Source: Chryseobacterium herbae (GTDB lineage Bacteria; Bacteroidota; Bacteroidia; Flavobacteriales; Weeksellaceae). From it: DNA of 64,000 nucleotides. Location of the stretch: NCBI RefSeq assembly GCF_025154075.1, contig NZ_JAOAMU010000001.1:333991-397990 (forward strand). The letters are read 5' to 3'. A program made the position numbers and the translations under genes. The notes beneath the pieces were generated by a model. That model worked only from the letters and a program-made list of their open reading frames with translations, ran no database searches and had not been told where the DNA came from. Shown piece after piece: positions 34,604-43,807 of this stretch; within the stretch, counting starts at the first letter, position 1; each line of letters starts with the position of its first letter.

Positions 34604-35782
34604 ATGAATTTATCTCTATATTTTAAAAAATTTTTCAGCAGTAATCAGGCATCAGGAATTATCCTAATTTTTTGTGTACTGGTTTCATTATTAATCGCTA
34701 ATTCGTCTGCAGGTGAAGGTTTCCAAAATTTTTTAGACAAAGAAGTGGGCACCCACCTTTTCCACCTTACCTATCCGGTCAGCATCTGGATCAATGATGG
34801 TCTTATGGCTGTTTTCTTTCTGCTTGTCGGACTGGAGATCAAACGGGAAATGGTGGAAGGAGAACTTTCTTCTTTTAAAAATGCTTCCCTTCCCATCTTT
34901 GCAGCTGTGGGCGGAATGTTGGTTCCTGCGGTGATCTATACCTTTTTCAATGCCGGGACGGATTATAGCAGCGGCTGGGGAATTCCTATGGCGACTGATA
35001 TCGCTTTCTCACTGGCGATCATTTCAATGCTTGGAAAAAAGATCCCAAATTCGATCAAAATATTCCTTGCTGCACTGGCCATTGTAGATGATCTGGGTGC
35101 GATTCTGGTGATTGCTGTTTTCTATACGGAACAGATCCACTGGACGTATCTGTTGTTGTCTTTTGGAACGGCGGCTTTGTTATTTTTATTAAACTTTTTA
35201 AAGGTTACACGCCTTGTCTTTTATATTATTCCAGGATTGTTTTTATGGTATTTCCTGCATCATTCAGGGATTCATGCGACAATAGCAGGGGTTTTACTAG
35301 CTTTCTCCATTCCTACGAATGTTTCGAATGTAGATATTTCTCCTCTTGAAAAACTGGAGCATAAGCTTCATTTTCCGGTAAGCTTTCTGATCATGCCGAT
35401 ATTTGCCTTAACGAATACCAATATTACGTTTACCAGTGAAATGGTGGCGGGAGTTACGAGTACGTTAGGAATGGGAATTATCTGCGGGTTGATTTTAGGA
35501 AAACTCATCGGGATCAATCTGTTCTCGTTTATTGCCATTAAACTAAAACTCAGCTCTCTGCCTCAAAACAGTACATGGCCACAGATGGCTGGTGTCGGGC
35601 TGCTGGCTGGAATAGGATTTACGATGTCCATTTTTATTGCACTTCTTTCCTTTAAAGATGACATTCCGATTCAGGATGAGGCTAAATTTGCCATTCTGAT
35701 CGCTTCATTTTTAGCGGCAGTTTTAGGATTCGTGATCTTAAGTATGAGTTCGAAGGAAGATGAAAATGCGGTGGAGAATTAA
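34604..35782 (+). CDS. nhaA: Na+/H+ antiporter NhaA
   Basis: 392 residues, about 12 membrane segments. The transport-site aspartate pair is in IVDDLGAIL, and MATDIAFSLAI carries the third conserved Asp; GLEIKREMVEGEL is the family loop. It exports sodium using the proton gradient. Its stop overlaps the brkB-like gene by 4 bp, tail to tail. Placement behind rel (2 bp) is compact, suggesting a shared transcript. Confidence 0.95.
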   Translation: MNLSLYFKKFFSSNQASGIILIFCVLVSLLIANSSAGEGFQNFLDKEVGTHLFHLTYPVSIWINDGLMAVFFLLVGLEIKREMVEGELSSFKNASLPIFAAVGGMLVPAVIYTFFNAGTDYSSGWGIPMATDIAFSLAIISMLGKKIPNSIKIFLAALAIVDDLGAILVIAVFYTEQIHWTYLLLSFGTAALLFLLNFLKVTRLVFYIIPGLFLWYFLHHSGIHATIAGVLLAFSIPTNVSNVDISPLEKLEHKLHFPVSFLIMPIFALTNTNITFTSEMVAGVTSTLGMGIICGLILGKLIGINLFSFIAIKLKLSSLPQNSTWPQMAGVGLLAGIGFTMSIFIALLSFKDDIPIQDEAKFAILIASFLAAVLGFVILSMSSKEDENAVEN

Positions 35783-36792
35783 TCTTTTTCCCTCTCTTCC
35801 AGCTTTCTTCGGTGTTCTTCGTCGCTTTCCAGATTCGGTTCTGTAATGGCTGCATGGTAACGAACTGCTTCTCTTTTAATTTCATCGGAAAGCAGTTTTT
35901 CTATCCTAAGTTTTCTCAGAGCCATATTCAATTCATTCCCGAAAAGGAGAAGATATACGTTGACATTCACCCAAACCATCAGAAGAATCATACTTCCAAT
36001 GGATCCGTAAAGAACGTTATAACGGGCAATATCTTTTACATAAATCGCAAAGATAAAAGTCGTTAAAACAAACAGAACCGTCGTTAAAATAGCTCCGGGA
36101 ATCGCCTGTCTGAATCTCGCAATTTTCACGGTACCCAACCAGTAGAAAAGGGTCAGAAGAATAAAATAAAAGACCGGAAAAGAGACAAATCCAATGATCT
36201 TGGAAAGGTTATTCACCAGCCACGAAATATCATAAGCTGGCGTGAATAGTTTCATAACAACCTCTACATAATATACCCCGAAAAGCGCTAGAAAAACAAT
36301 GGTAATAAAGCCAATTGTAATAAAAAAGGAAAGAATAAATTCCTTTACATCAGTGAGTTTTTCGTCTGAGTTTTCATTAAATCCGTTGATGAGTGAAAAA
36401 GTCCCGTTAGTCGCAAAAACCAATGCCAGTACGATGGTCAGATTGCTGATCCCTTTCATATTCGGGATGATATTGGTTTCTATATATCCTCTTACATCGC
36501 CTTCCATATTGGATGGAAAAACGTTGTGCATCAGCACTTCAAAAATATAAAACTGAAGCTTATCATAGTGCGGCATATAGGGCAAAACGGAAAGTAAAAA
36601 GAGTAAAAAAGGAAAGAGACTGATGGTAAAACTCCAGGAAATGGCCGCCGCTTTTCTCCCGATATTCCCTTTGAAAATTCCGGAAATATAGATCTGAAAC
36701 ATCTGCCAAAGCGATATTCCGAGAACAGGAATATGTATGCCGTCAAAAAACTCTTGAATTTTCAAGATAAATCTGGGAATTTTAATACTCAT
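35779..36792 (-). CDS. YihY/BrkB family inner-membrane protein
   Basis: 337 residues with about six membrane segments; the YihY/virulence-factor-BrkB pattern is seen in RKAAAISWSFTISLFPFLLFLL, NGFNENSDEK, and the late GSIGSMILLMVWVNVNVYLLLFGNELN. Function is not firmly known. The C-terminal about 40 residues are charged and cytoplasmic. Convergent with nhaA. Confidence 0.88.
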   Translation of the reverse strand: MSIKIPRFILKIQEFFDGIHIPVLGISLWQMFQIYISGIFKGNIGRKAAAISWSFTISLFPFLLFLLSVLPYMPHYDKLQFYIFEVLMHNVFPSNMEGDVRGYIETNIIPNMKGISNLTIVLALVFATNGTFSLINGFNENSDEKLTDVKEFILSFFITIGFITIVFLALFGVYYVEVVMKLFTPAYDISWLVNNLSKIIGFVSFPVFYFILLTLFYWLGTVKIARFRQAIPGAILTTVLFVLTTFIFAIYVKDIARYNVLYGSIGSMILLMVWVNVNVYLLLFGNELNMALRKLRIEKLLSDEIKREAVRYHAAITEPNLESDEEHRRKLEEREKD

Positions 36793-37045
36793 CTATTTGG
36801 TGTATTTCACTTCATAAAGCAACACATTGATCTCCTTTAACAGAGAAACATCTGCTGTTTCACATAAGTCTTTGTACAAATATAAACATTTTCCTTATCC
36901 TTCCTATACCGCTGAAATTGATTGATGCGCATCAAACGTACAGAATATCTGTACTCCTCTCATTCCCTGAAAGGATATTATATTTGAAAAATAATGTAAG
37001 TCGCAAATTTTTTTCATCTGTTCAATAAAAGCTTTCTCGGAAATT

Positions 37046-37495
37046 TTATGCATTAAACTGTCGCAAATGATGATCCATATGCTTGTAAACAAAAATCCCG
37101 ATCTCTTCTCTTTTCATCTTTCCAAAAAAGTCATGGATAAAATCAGGATTTGAATAATTTTCATACGCTAGGATTTGTTGCATCCATAGCTGTTTTTCGT
37201 ATCCCGTATCACCATTCGTTTCTTTTATGGCAAAGCTGCCTGCAGGCACATTTTTCTTGATCGGGGTTTCATCTTTTACAAGACCTTTCAATGCCATTTT
37301 CCCAAACAGCCAGCCTAAAAATTCCTGCTTGTAGGTGTAGTGACTTTTTCCCATGATCCAGTCATTCCAGATTGTACAATGTCTCATCATCTGGAAAAGA
37401 TTCATTTTCCCCCATTGGGCAGTATTCTTCTGTGAAAGCGTATCAATTCTTGTGATCAGCTCTTCTCTCGTGTTTTGGTCAAATATTGTTTTCAT
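37046..37495 (-). CDS. DUF1569 (DinB-like) protein
   Basis: 149 residues from MKTIFDQNTREELITRI at 37495; an earlier in-frame start adds an unrelated leader. The helical bundle pattern KMNLFQMMRHCTIWNDW and the C-terminal YKHMDHHLRQF with clustered histidines fit DUF1569 of the DinB superfamily, which bind metals or act in detoxification. The role is unknown. Divergent from the GlxA-type AraC gene, with a 119-bp shared region. No gene is seen in 36793-37045. Confidence 0.8.
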   Translation of the reverse strand: MKTIFDQNTREELITRIDTLSQKNTAQWGKMNLFQMMRHCTIWNDWIMGKSHYTYKQEFLGWLFGKMALKGLVKDETPIKKNVPAGSFAIKETNGDTGYEKQLWMQQILAYENYSNPDFIHDFFGKMKREEIGIFVYKHMDHHLRQFNA

Positions 37496-37614
37496 AACCG
37501 ATTCTTTTTGTAAAGGTATTATGGTTTTTAAAAGATCCTGGTCCGTAAAAACGACATCCGACAGTGTGTTTTGTGCCAAAATTTATCTAACTTTATCCTC
37601 ATATACGTACAGCG

Positions 37615-38604
37615 ATGAAACATATTTCGATCATTATCTATGACGGTGTCCTGTCTACAGCCGTATCCAATACCGCTTCTCTACTGATGAGCGCCAATGA
37701 ATCTGCCGTGAGAAAAGGGATTGATATTCCTTTTGAGATAGAGCTGATCGGTGTACAAAATAAAACCGTACAATCTAATCTTCCTCTGCAGTTCCATTGT
37801 ACAAAAATGATCTCAGAAAAGTTTAATACTGATGTGATTATTATTCCTCCCATGAGCACGGACCTTACAGATATTGATTTCCTGCTGGCCAAAAACGAGG
37901 TTCTCATCAACTGGGTCAAAAGAAAATATCACGAAAAAGCACAACTGATCAGTCTGTGTACGGGAGCCTATTTCCTTGCAGAATCCGGTTTACTGGATCA
38001 TATGCCGGCCACTTCACATTGGGGCGCCATGGAGGATCTGCAAAAAAGATATCCACTTATTGATTTCAAACCTGATCATGTGGTGACCCATTCAAAAGCA
38101 ATCATCACAGGCGGAGGCGGCTTTTCATCTTTAAATGCGATGCTGTATTTTATTGAACAGAATTCCAGCAAAGAAATATCTGTTGAGCTGAGTAAACTCT
38201 ATGCACTGGATTATGGACGGACCTCACAAAGTATTTTCACTGTTTTCTCGGGACAGCGGCTTCATGATGATGATCAAATTCATAAGGCACAGAGTTACAT
38301 CGAGAAAACATTTAAAACGGACATCACCGTTGAGCAGATCGCCGGACAGGTCAATATGAGCAGACGTAATTTTATCCGTCGATTTAAAAATGCAACCCGA
38401 TTAAACCCAATTGAATACATACAAAGGGTAAAAGTGGAAGCGGCCAAAAAAGCATTTGAAACCGGAGGGGCCAATATTGCAGATGTTACCTACAGCATGG
38501 GATATAATGATTTAAAGACATTCAGAACGGTTTTTAAAAAGATCACCGGGCTCACGCCGGTTGATTACAGAAATAAATTTAAGGGGCAGGAGATTAGCTA
38601 TTAA
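37615..38604 (+). CDS. GlxA-family AraC regulator with DJ-1/PfpI domain
   Basis: 329 residues: an N-terminal DJ-1/PfpI-like domain (1-about 190, with C115 in the elbow SLCTGAYFLAESGLL) and a C-terminal AraC helix-turn-helix pair (about 225-320; ITVEQIAGQVNMSRRNFIRRF and IADVTYSMGYNDLKTFRTVF). GlxA-type proteins control metabolite-responsive genes. It probably regulates itself and the divergent DUF1569 gene. Confidence 0.92.
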   Translation: MKHISIIIYDGVLSTAVSNTASLLMSANESAVRKGIDIPFEIELIGVQNKTVQSNLPLQFHCTKMISEKFNTDVIIIPPMSTDLTDIDFLLAKNEVLINWVKRKYHEKAQLISLCTGAYFLAESGLLDHMPATSHWGAMEDLQKRYPLIDFKPDHVVTHSKAIITGGGGFSSLNAMLYFIEQNSSKEISVELSKLYALDYGRTSQSIFTVFSGQRLHDDDQIHKAQSYIEKTFKTDITVEQIAGQVNMSRRNFIRRFKNATRLNPIEYIQRVKVEAAKKAFETGGANIADVTYSMGYNDLKTFRTVFKKITGLTPVDYRNKFKGQEISY

Positions 38605-38737
38605 GAGATTGAAGGCATTGAAAGATTTAAAAATTTAAAAATTACGGAATGGACCTTTCCTTAATATTTTTTACGGTTCACAGCTTCAGTCCTTTTCTTT
38701 AAAAATGGTATCTTTGCCTTTTGAAATCCTTTTATAC

Positions 38738-39211
38738 ATGCGAATCAGCTTACTTTGTATCGGTAAAACAGATGACAAGGAGATCACTTCTCTGATCAGC
38801 TATTATCTGACCCGACTTCCCAAACACTGGAACTTCGAGATCACAGAAATTCCTGATGTAAAAAATGCAAAAAACCTTTCTCCTGATCTTTTGAAAAAGG
38901 AAGAATCTAAGCTGTTCTTAAATTATATTGACAAGAACGACCTTGTCGTCATCCTTGACGAAAAAGGAAAACAGTTCACCAGCCGTGAATTTGCCCAGAA
39001 AATTGATACCTGGATGAATTCTTCGGTTAAGAAAGTTCATATCCTGATCGGAGGTGCTTACGGATTTTCAGAGGAGATTTATAGTAGAGCCAACGAAAAA
39101 ATGTCATTATCTAAAATGACATTTACGCATCAGATGATTCGTTTATTTATCGTAGAACAGCTTTACAGGGCTGATCAGATTTTACAGGGAAAGCCTTATC
39201 ATAATGATTAA
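38738..39211 (+). CDS. rlmH: 23S rRNA (pseudouridine1915-N3)-methyltransferase RlmH
   Basis: 157 residues from MRISLLCIGKT at 38738; the longer ORF start would add an unusual hydrophobic leader. SPOUT-fold features are LVVILDEKGKQFTS, HILIGGAYGFSEEI and the C-terminal MTFTHQMIRLFIVEQLYRA. It methylates helix 69 of 23S rRNA. Convergent with trmL. Confidence 0.95.
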   Translation: MRISLLCIGKTDDKEITSLISYYLTRLPKHWNFEITEIPDVKNAKNLSPDLLKKEESKLFLNYIDKNDLVVILDEKGKQFTSREFAQKIDTWMNSSVKKVHILIGGAYGFSEEIYSRANEKMSLSKMTFTHQMIRLFIVEQLYRADQILQGKPYHND

Positions 39212-39238
39212 AAATTTCCGGTTCTCAGAATGAATATT

Positions 39239-39694
39239 CTAAACTTTTAAACCGATCTGCCTTTTTGCTTCACCAATTACAAAAGCAACAGAATTAGCAA
39301 TATTAAAGCTTCGGATCAGTTTTGACATTGGAATGGTGAGATGATTCCCGAAATGATCAAGAACTTCTTTACTTAAACCCACACTTTCCTTACCGAACAC
39401 CAGCCAGTCGCCATCCTGAAATTCATTTTCCAGATAGGATTTTTCAGCATGTGAGCTCATTAGGAAAACACGGGAAGAATCCGGAATACAATTCATCCAC
39501 TCCTCCACATTGGCATATTCTGAAACATCGAGATGCACCCAATAATCCAAACCTGACCGTTTCAGGTTTTTATCATTGATGACAAATCCAAAGGGATGTA
39601 CTAAGTGTAATTTACTTTCTGTGCCTACACATAATCGTCCTATGTTACCTGTATTGTTGGGTATTTCGGGTTCTACAAGAACAATATTCAACAT
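39239..39694 (-). CDS. trmL: tRNA (cytidine/uridine-34 2'-O)-methyltransferase TrmL
   Basis: 151 residues, SPOUT fold: VLVEPEIPNNTGNIGRLC opens, VFGKESVGLSKEVLD and IPMSKLIRSFNIANSVAFVI close the knot. It modifies the wobble nucleotide of tRNA-Leu. Length is standard. Confidence 0.93.
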   Translation of the reverse strand: MLNIVLVEPEIPNNTGNIGRLCVGTESKLHLVHPFGFVINDKNLKRSGLDYWVHLDVSEYANVEEWMNCIPDSSRVFLMSSHAEKSYLENEFQDGDWLVFGKESVGLSKEVLDHFGNHLTIPMSKLIRSFNIANSVAFVIGEAKRQIGLKV

Positions 39695-39755
39695 CTATAT
39701 ATCTTTCTTTATTAGGTTCAAAAATAGCCGAAACTATCTGTTTATTTTTACCGGT

Positions 39756-40574
39756 TTATTTGGGTTTTACAACACATTTAGCATAATAATCCGCTAAAAT
39801 AGCCTTTTCATATCCTAGAGTGACTGCCCGGTCCAGATTTTCACAGGCTTCCTTAGGTTTTGCCGTATCAAATAAAATCAAAGCTTTGGTTACGTAAGAA
39901 TGCGCAAATTTCGGATCAATGGAAATGGCTTTATTGACATCTGTGAGGGCTTCTTTAGGCTTTTTCATTTTGAAATACACGTCTGCTCTTCCGTTATAGA
40001 GAAGTGATTCCGGTTTTTCCGAGATAAGCTGGTTGTAATCTTTTAAAGCGCCATCCAAATCACCATTATTTTTTTTCAGATTGGCCAGTCCTGTTTTGGC
40101 ATAAATATTATCCGGTGCAAAGGTTAGGATTTGCTTCAGATCATTTAGCGCAAGATCTTTTTTTCCCTGGCTGTCATAAATTTTGGAACGGGTAAGGTAA
40201 AATTCAGGATTTTCAGCATCGATGCTAAGACCGGTGGAAATGTATTCCAATGCTTTGGTTTTGTTTCCTTTCTGGCTATGTAATGAGGCGAGATTGGCAT
40301 AAACCGGAGCCGACAAAGGATTAGCCTTTAAAGCTGAGTCATACGACCTCAGGGCCAATGCAGTTTTTCCCAGTCTTCTTTGGGCTGTCCCCAGACTATT
40401 GTAATATTCAGATTGATATTTCTGAATCTGCTCTTTCTCTGCCAGTTTGGTGTATTGCTCTTCGGCGCATTTATAGTCCGCTTTTTTGAAGCATTCTTCG
40501 GCTGTTTTTTTGTCCTGTGCGTAAAGGCTGAATGAGGTGCATAAGAATGCGGTCAGTAATAAAGTTTTTTTCAT
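39756..40574 (-). CDS. TPR-repeat periplasmic protein
   Basis: 272 residues with a signal peptide (MKKTLLLTAFLCTSFSLYAQ) and about seven tetratricopeptide repeats (ALRSYDSALKANPLSAPVYANLASLHS; ALEYISTGLSIDAENPEFYLTR; ALNDLKQIL). It has no catalytic motif; a scaffold role in the periplasm is inferred. Its start overlaps the PAP2 gene by 4 bp, so they are co-translated. Confidence 0.88.
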   Translation of the reverse strand: MKKTLLLTAFLCTSFSLYAQDKKTAEECFKKADYKCAEEQYTKLAEKEQIQKYQSEYYNSLGTAQRRLGKTALALRSYDSALKANPLSAPVYANLASLHSQKGNKTKALEYISTGLSIDAENPEFYLTRSKIYDSQGKKDLALNDLKQILTFAPDNIYAKTGLANLKKNNGDLDGALKDYNQLISEKPESLLYNGRADVYFKMKKPKEALTDVNKAISIDPKFAHSYVTKALILFDTAKPKEACENLDRAVTLGYEKAILADYYAKCVVKPK

Positions 40575-41137
40575 GAAGTTATAGTTTGTTTGTTGATGAC
40601 TTTTTTGGCGAGTACTCCAAATATCACTCCCAATAAAGATCCAACAAACGCCCCCACCAAAATATCTATCGGGAAATGAACTCCTAAATATATTCGGCTA
40701 TAAGAAACTACTACAGCCCATACAAATATAGCATATGGAAACCAATTGAGCTTCTTTTTCAATAAAATACTTAAATAAGCTGCCAGAAAGAAGGTATTGG
40801 ACGCATGGGCAGAATAAAACCCGTACTGTCCGCCACACTTCACAATCCTCATATAATGTTCCAGACTTGGATCATGACAGGGCCGCAGCCTGGCCACTCC
40901 ATATTTGAAAATACCGGCCAGCTGGTCTGAAACCGTAGCTCCAAGTGCAATGAATATAAGAATGAAAACTAAAGATTTTAGTTTATAGTTTTTGTATAAA
41001 AAGTAAAGAAATATAATATAAAGCGGTACCCAGATCCATGTGCTGGAAATCAGCATCCACAGCTGGTCGAAGGAAGTATCGCCCAAATTATTAAGGTATA
41101 GAAAAACCTTTTTGTCCTCCTGAATGATTTCCTCCAT
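40571..41137 (-). CDS. PAP2-family membrane phosphatase
   Basis: 188 residues, about five membrane segments. The three-part catalytic signature is KYGVARLRP, SAHASNTFF and SRIYLGVHFPIDILVG. It probably dephosphorylates undecaprenyl pyrophosphate or another lipid phosphate at the periplasmic face. It lies between tatA (3 bp) and the TPR gene (overlap) in one operon. Confidence 0.88.
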   Translation of the reverse strand: MEEIIQEDKKVFLYLNNLGDTSFDQLWMLISSTWIWVPLYIIFLYFLYKNYKLKSLVFILIFIALGATVSDQLAGIFKYGVARLRPCHDPSLEHYMRIVKCGGQYGFYSAHASNTFFLAAYLSILLKKKLNWFPYAIFVWAVVVSYSRIYLGVHFPIDILVGAFVGSLLGVIFGVLAKKVINKQTITS

Positions 41138-41140
41138 GAA

Positions 41141-41476
41141 TTATCTGCTTACTGGCCCTTCGTAGGTTTCGTCGTCGGCAGGCTTTATTTTGGGAGGTTC
41201 ATTAGTCGTCGAAGGTTCCGTTACGATATCTTTTTCAATGTCCTTCATGGGATTGAAGTCTTTTGCTGCATCTTTTACCTTCTCAATTTCACGCTTGATT
41301 TCAGAAACCGGATTATCAGTTTCTTTCATGATCTCAGTTTTAATGTCTTCCACTGCACCGCGCATTTTTCTAACGCCTGCCCCTAAGTCACGCGCTATCT
41401 GAGGAAGTTTATCCGGACCGAATAATACAACAATCGCCACCGCAATCAATGCCATTTCTCCAATGCTTAATTCCAT
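41141..41476 (-). CDS. tatA: Sec-independent translocase subunit TatA/TatB-like
   Basis: 111 residues: one N-terminal membrane segment (ELSIGEMALIAVAIVVLFGPDKLP) followed by an amphipathic helix (IARDLGAGVRKMRGAVEDI) and a charged tail. The FGPDKLP turn is typical of both TatA and TatB; the long tail favours TatB-like use. No tatC is nearby. First gene of the tatA-PAP2-TPR operon. It exports folded proteins. Confidence 0.88.
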   Translation of the reverse strand: MELSIGEMALIAVAIVVLFGPDKLPQIARDLGAGVRKMRGAVEDIKTEIMKETDNPVSEIKREIEKVKDAAKDFNPMKDIEKDIVTEPSTTNEPPKIKPADDETYEGPVSR

Positions 41477-41644
41477 GGGGTAAAATTACGAAAGTTTATA
41501 CTATTTATTTACAGTAAACTAAAATTTTAAACAAATTTTAAGATTTTGACTCGAGTTCCGGCTTTCGGGGTACATGTTCCGGGGTTTTCGAGTTGGGGCG
41601 TTCATGAGTTTGAGGGTTGGAGAGTTTTAGTGTAAATTGGGTTT

Positions 41645-41761
41645 ATAGGTGATGGTGGCTTCGAGTGCCTCAGCCACCATTTGGAATATCACTTATTCAT
41701 TGGAATATTCAATCACGAGTGCAATATCTGGTGGCTGAGGTACCCGAAGCCACCATTCCTA
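41645..41761. repeat. Two inverted copies of the REP-like hairpin
   Basis: Copy 2 (41645-41680) reads ATGGTGGCTTCGAGTGCCTC then AGCCACCAT. Copy 3 (41729-41761) is inverted: TGGTGGCTGAGGTACCCGAA then GCCACCATTCCTATA. Together with 18681-18713 they define a family with TATAGG at the outer edge. Confidence 0.75.
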
Positions 41762-41856
41762 TATCTGAAATCTCATGTCTATTATAAAAATTCACCATTC
41801 ACTTGCAAAGCAAAATTCACCATTGACATCTGTATCAAAGTCTCATGTCTCGTGTC

Positions 41857-41898
41857 TGACATCTGACATCTGACATCTGACATCTGACATCTGACATC
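41857..41898. repeat. Six perfect tandem copies of TGACATC
   Basis: Six exact 7-bp units inside the right heptamer arm, 122 bp before the lipoprotein ATG. Being perfect, they could vary in number by slippage. Confidence 0.9.
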
Positions 41899-42020
41899 TA
41901 GCATCTTGCTCCTCCCTTAACCTCTCCACAACTTTCCGTTAACAAATATTTAATTCAAATAAATGGGAGTTATAATTTATTTCATTATATTTATTACACA
42001 CAAAATAATAAATATTTACT

Positions 42021-42965
42021 ATGAAAAAACTTGTTACTACTTTCAAGCTTTTTGCCGTGATATCGGTACTTACGCTTACTGCCTGTCAGGATGACAACAG
42101 CGAAATGATGCAGGAATCTGCTGCAACCAAAGTATCATCTGCTGATCTCAAAAAGGAAATTACACCCGGATTAAAGGCTGTTCCGGAAAATGTTCAGACA
42201 CAGATCAATGATTCCAAGAAAAACCTTGAACAGTATCTGAACAACGATCTGCAGATCACAGGAATTACTGTTTTAGGAAAGCTATCCACTCAAAAAGGTA
42301 TTGAAATCTCTCAGGAATTAATTTCTGACAGAGATCAGTTTACAGCAGAAGGAAATATTCTTGCTCCGGAAACTGTAAAAGTGGGAAAAATCGGGACATT
42401 ATTCTCCGGAGATCAATTGGCTGAGGCTCAAAAAGGGCTTAAAGAAGCGGCTTCAGAGCAAATCAAAACAGGGACTGAAGTTCTTGAAATTTCATGGAAT
42501 CATAAAGGAGAGCAATTCACTTCTCTTTGTTTTTACAATGAATCAGGAATTATCTGGGACAATGTATTTGCCGGACTTGTGATGATGGACGCCAGAGGAA
42601 CTACTGAAGTTTCTCCTACTGATGCTCAGGCGAAAGTGGCTTCAAAATGGTTCAAAGAATGGTGGACTGCCAAATGGCTTTGGGGTTCTAAAAGAGGAGA
42701 AATCGGGTATCAGATCACGATCTACTATTCCGGTTCTACGGTTTCTAATGTAGACGTTAGCGACTGGGGAAATATCAGCCTGGGTAAAGCAAAAAGCGAA
42801 AGTAAAGTTACGAAGAGAACCGGTGCCTACGGACAATGCAGATACGCACTTGGATTATGTACCCCTACAGGTTCTTTAAGCTTTAATTCAAGTAATTTCT
42901 CTGTATCGTTTTCCGGATTGGGAAGCAATGTAGTAAGCAACGGAACGAAATCACTTTATCCGTAA
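42021..42965 (+). CDS. Lipoprotein of unknown function
   Basis: 314 residues. Signal peptide ending in LTAC with lipidated C22, then an acidic linker (QDDNSEMMQES) that may direct surface export. The first domain (about 40-200) is mixed; from about 210 there is a tryptophan-rich patch (WFKEWWTAKWLWGSKRG) followed by Ser/Gly-rich strands with a cysteine pair (GQCRYALGLC). I do not recognise a family. A terminator follows; it is a single-gene unit. Confidence 0.75.
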   Translation: MKKLVTTFKLFAVISVLTLTACQDDNSEMMQESAATKVSSADLKKEITPGLKAVPENVQTQINDSKKNLEQYLNNDLQITGITVLGKLSTQKGIEISQELISDRDQFTAEGNILAPETVKVGKIGTLFSGDQLAEAQKGLKEAASEQIKTGTEVLEISWNHKGEQFTSLCFYNESGIIWDNVFAGLVMMDARGTTEVSPTDAQAKVASKWFKEWWTAKWLWGSKRGEIGYQITIYYSGSTVSNVDVSDWGNISLGKAKSESKVTKRTGAYGQCRYALGLCTPTGSLSFNSSNFSVSFSGLGSNVVSNGTKSLYP

Positions 42966-43005
42966 AAAACTCTTGAACACATTATTATATTTTTCAATAG
43001 AAGAT

Positions 43006-43032
43006 GGGGAAGCTGTAGTGGCTTCCCTGTTT
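43006..43032 (+). terminator. Terminator after the lipoprotein gene
   Basis: GGGAAGC-loop-GCTTCCC followed by TGTTTTAT, 42 bp past the stop. Confidence 0.75.
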
Positions 43033-43075
43033 TATTGATGTATAAAAAAATTAAATGATTGGGTAAAATAATGGT

Positions 43076-43732
43076 TTAATTAAATAACCTTACTGCTGCA
43101 AACACTCCATAATTCTGTTTACTTTCTTTAAAAGGTCCGTAACTGTCAAAGTTGGCTCCCGCTCCAAAAGTGATGGTTTTATAACTCACCCCTACCCTTA
43201 GCATCAGATAACTCCGGGCATGTTCGCCGTCTTTTATCGTCTCGGAATACAACCCTTGGATTCGGGAATATCCTTTCCAGTTTTCACTGATTTTAGGTTT
43301 ATACTCCATCATGACAAAACCTTCGGCAATACTGCTTTTCGAAAACCCTATAAACCTTGGATTGACAATCAATAAGAAATCATTAAAATTTTTAGAATAC
43401 ATGAAGCCGGCAGTCGGTCGAAGGCCTGTATTAGGAGTATAGTGAGAACCTCCTAGCAAACGAATATTTTTGAGAACCTCAAAGGTCAGATTAGCCTGAA
43501 TCATCGCATCTTTGGAATTATCCTCATTCCATTTCGAAGAAATATTAGCCACACTGAAGAACCCCAGTTTTTTACTTCCTTCAAATGCTTTATTTACTGT
43601 CATCTGTGAAGCAAATCCTTTATTTCCAGCTAAAGCTTCAAATGATACCGGCGGATTGGTAGCTGGGATATTAGTCTGGGAATGAAACAGCAACGGAAAT
43701 ATTCCTGCTGCGAAAAGAATTATTTTTTTCAT
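43076..43732 (-). CDS. Predicted outer-membrane barrel protein
   Basis: 218 residues with a signal peptide (MKKIILFAAGIFPLLFHSQ). Repeated amphipathic strands (FLLIVNPRFIGFS, SYLMLRVGVSYKTITFGAG) and a final aromatic strand (NYGVFAAVRLFN) suggest an 8-10-strand barrel. Family not recognised. Downstream of the AraC gene on the same strand with a 75-bp gap, so it may be part of that unit. Confidence 0.65.
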   Translation of the reverse strand: MKKIILFAAGIFPLLFHSQTNIPATNPPVSFEALAGNKGFASQMTVNKAFEGSKKLGFFSVANISSKWNEDNSKDAMIQANLTFEVLKNIRLLGGSHYTPNTGLRPTAGFMYSKNFNDFLLIVNPRFIGFSKSSIAEGFVMMEYKPKISENWKGYSRIQGLYSETIKDGEHARSYLMLRVGVSYKTITFGAGANFDSYGPFKESKQNYGVFAAVRLFN

Positions 43733-43807
43733 GTTTTAACCGTGATCAATTATATCCGCAAAATTCCGGATTACAGGAGAAAATGGTTAGAACAGATAAA
43801 TCGATTA

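Larger units (their letters stand above)
41549..41905. repeat. Large convergent heptamer pair with two REP hairpins inside
   Basis: The 544-bp gap 41477-42020 has no gene. Left arm 41549-41630 contains TTCCGGC, TTTCGGG, TTCCGGG, TTTGAGG. Right arm about 41764-41905 contains TCTCATG, TCTCGTG, TCTGACA. The interior (41645-41761) holds the REP-like hairpin twice, in opposite orientation. This is the largest such locus in the window and lies between divergent genes. Confidence 0.7.

Noticed and set aside
36904..37092. 62-residue minus-strand ORF before the BrkB-like gene
   Set aside because: Overlaps the DUF1569 3' end, no recognisable pattern or start signal; left as possible but unsupported.
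41857..41898. CRISPR array
   Set aside because: Units are 7 bp with no spacers and no cas genes nearby; simple tandem repeat.
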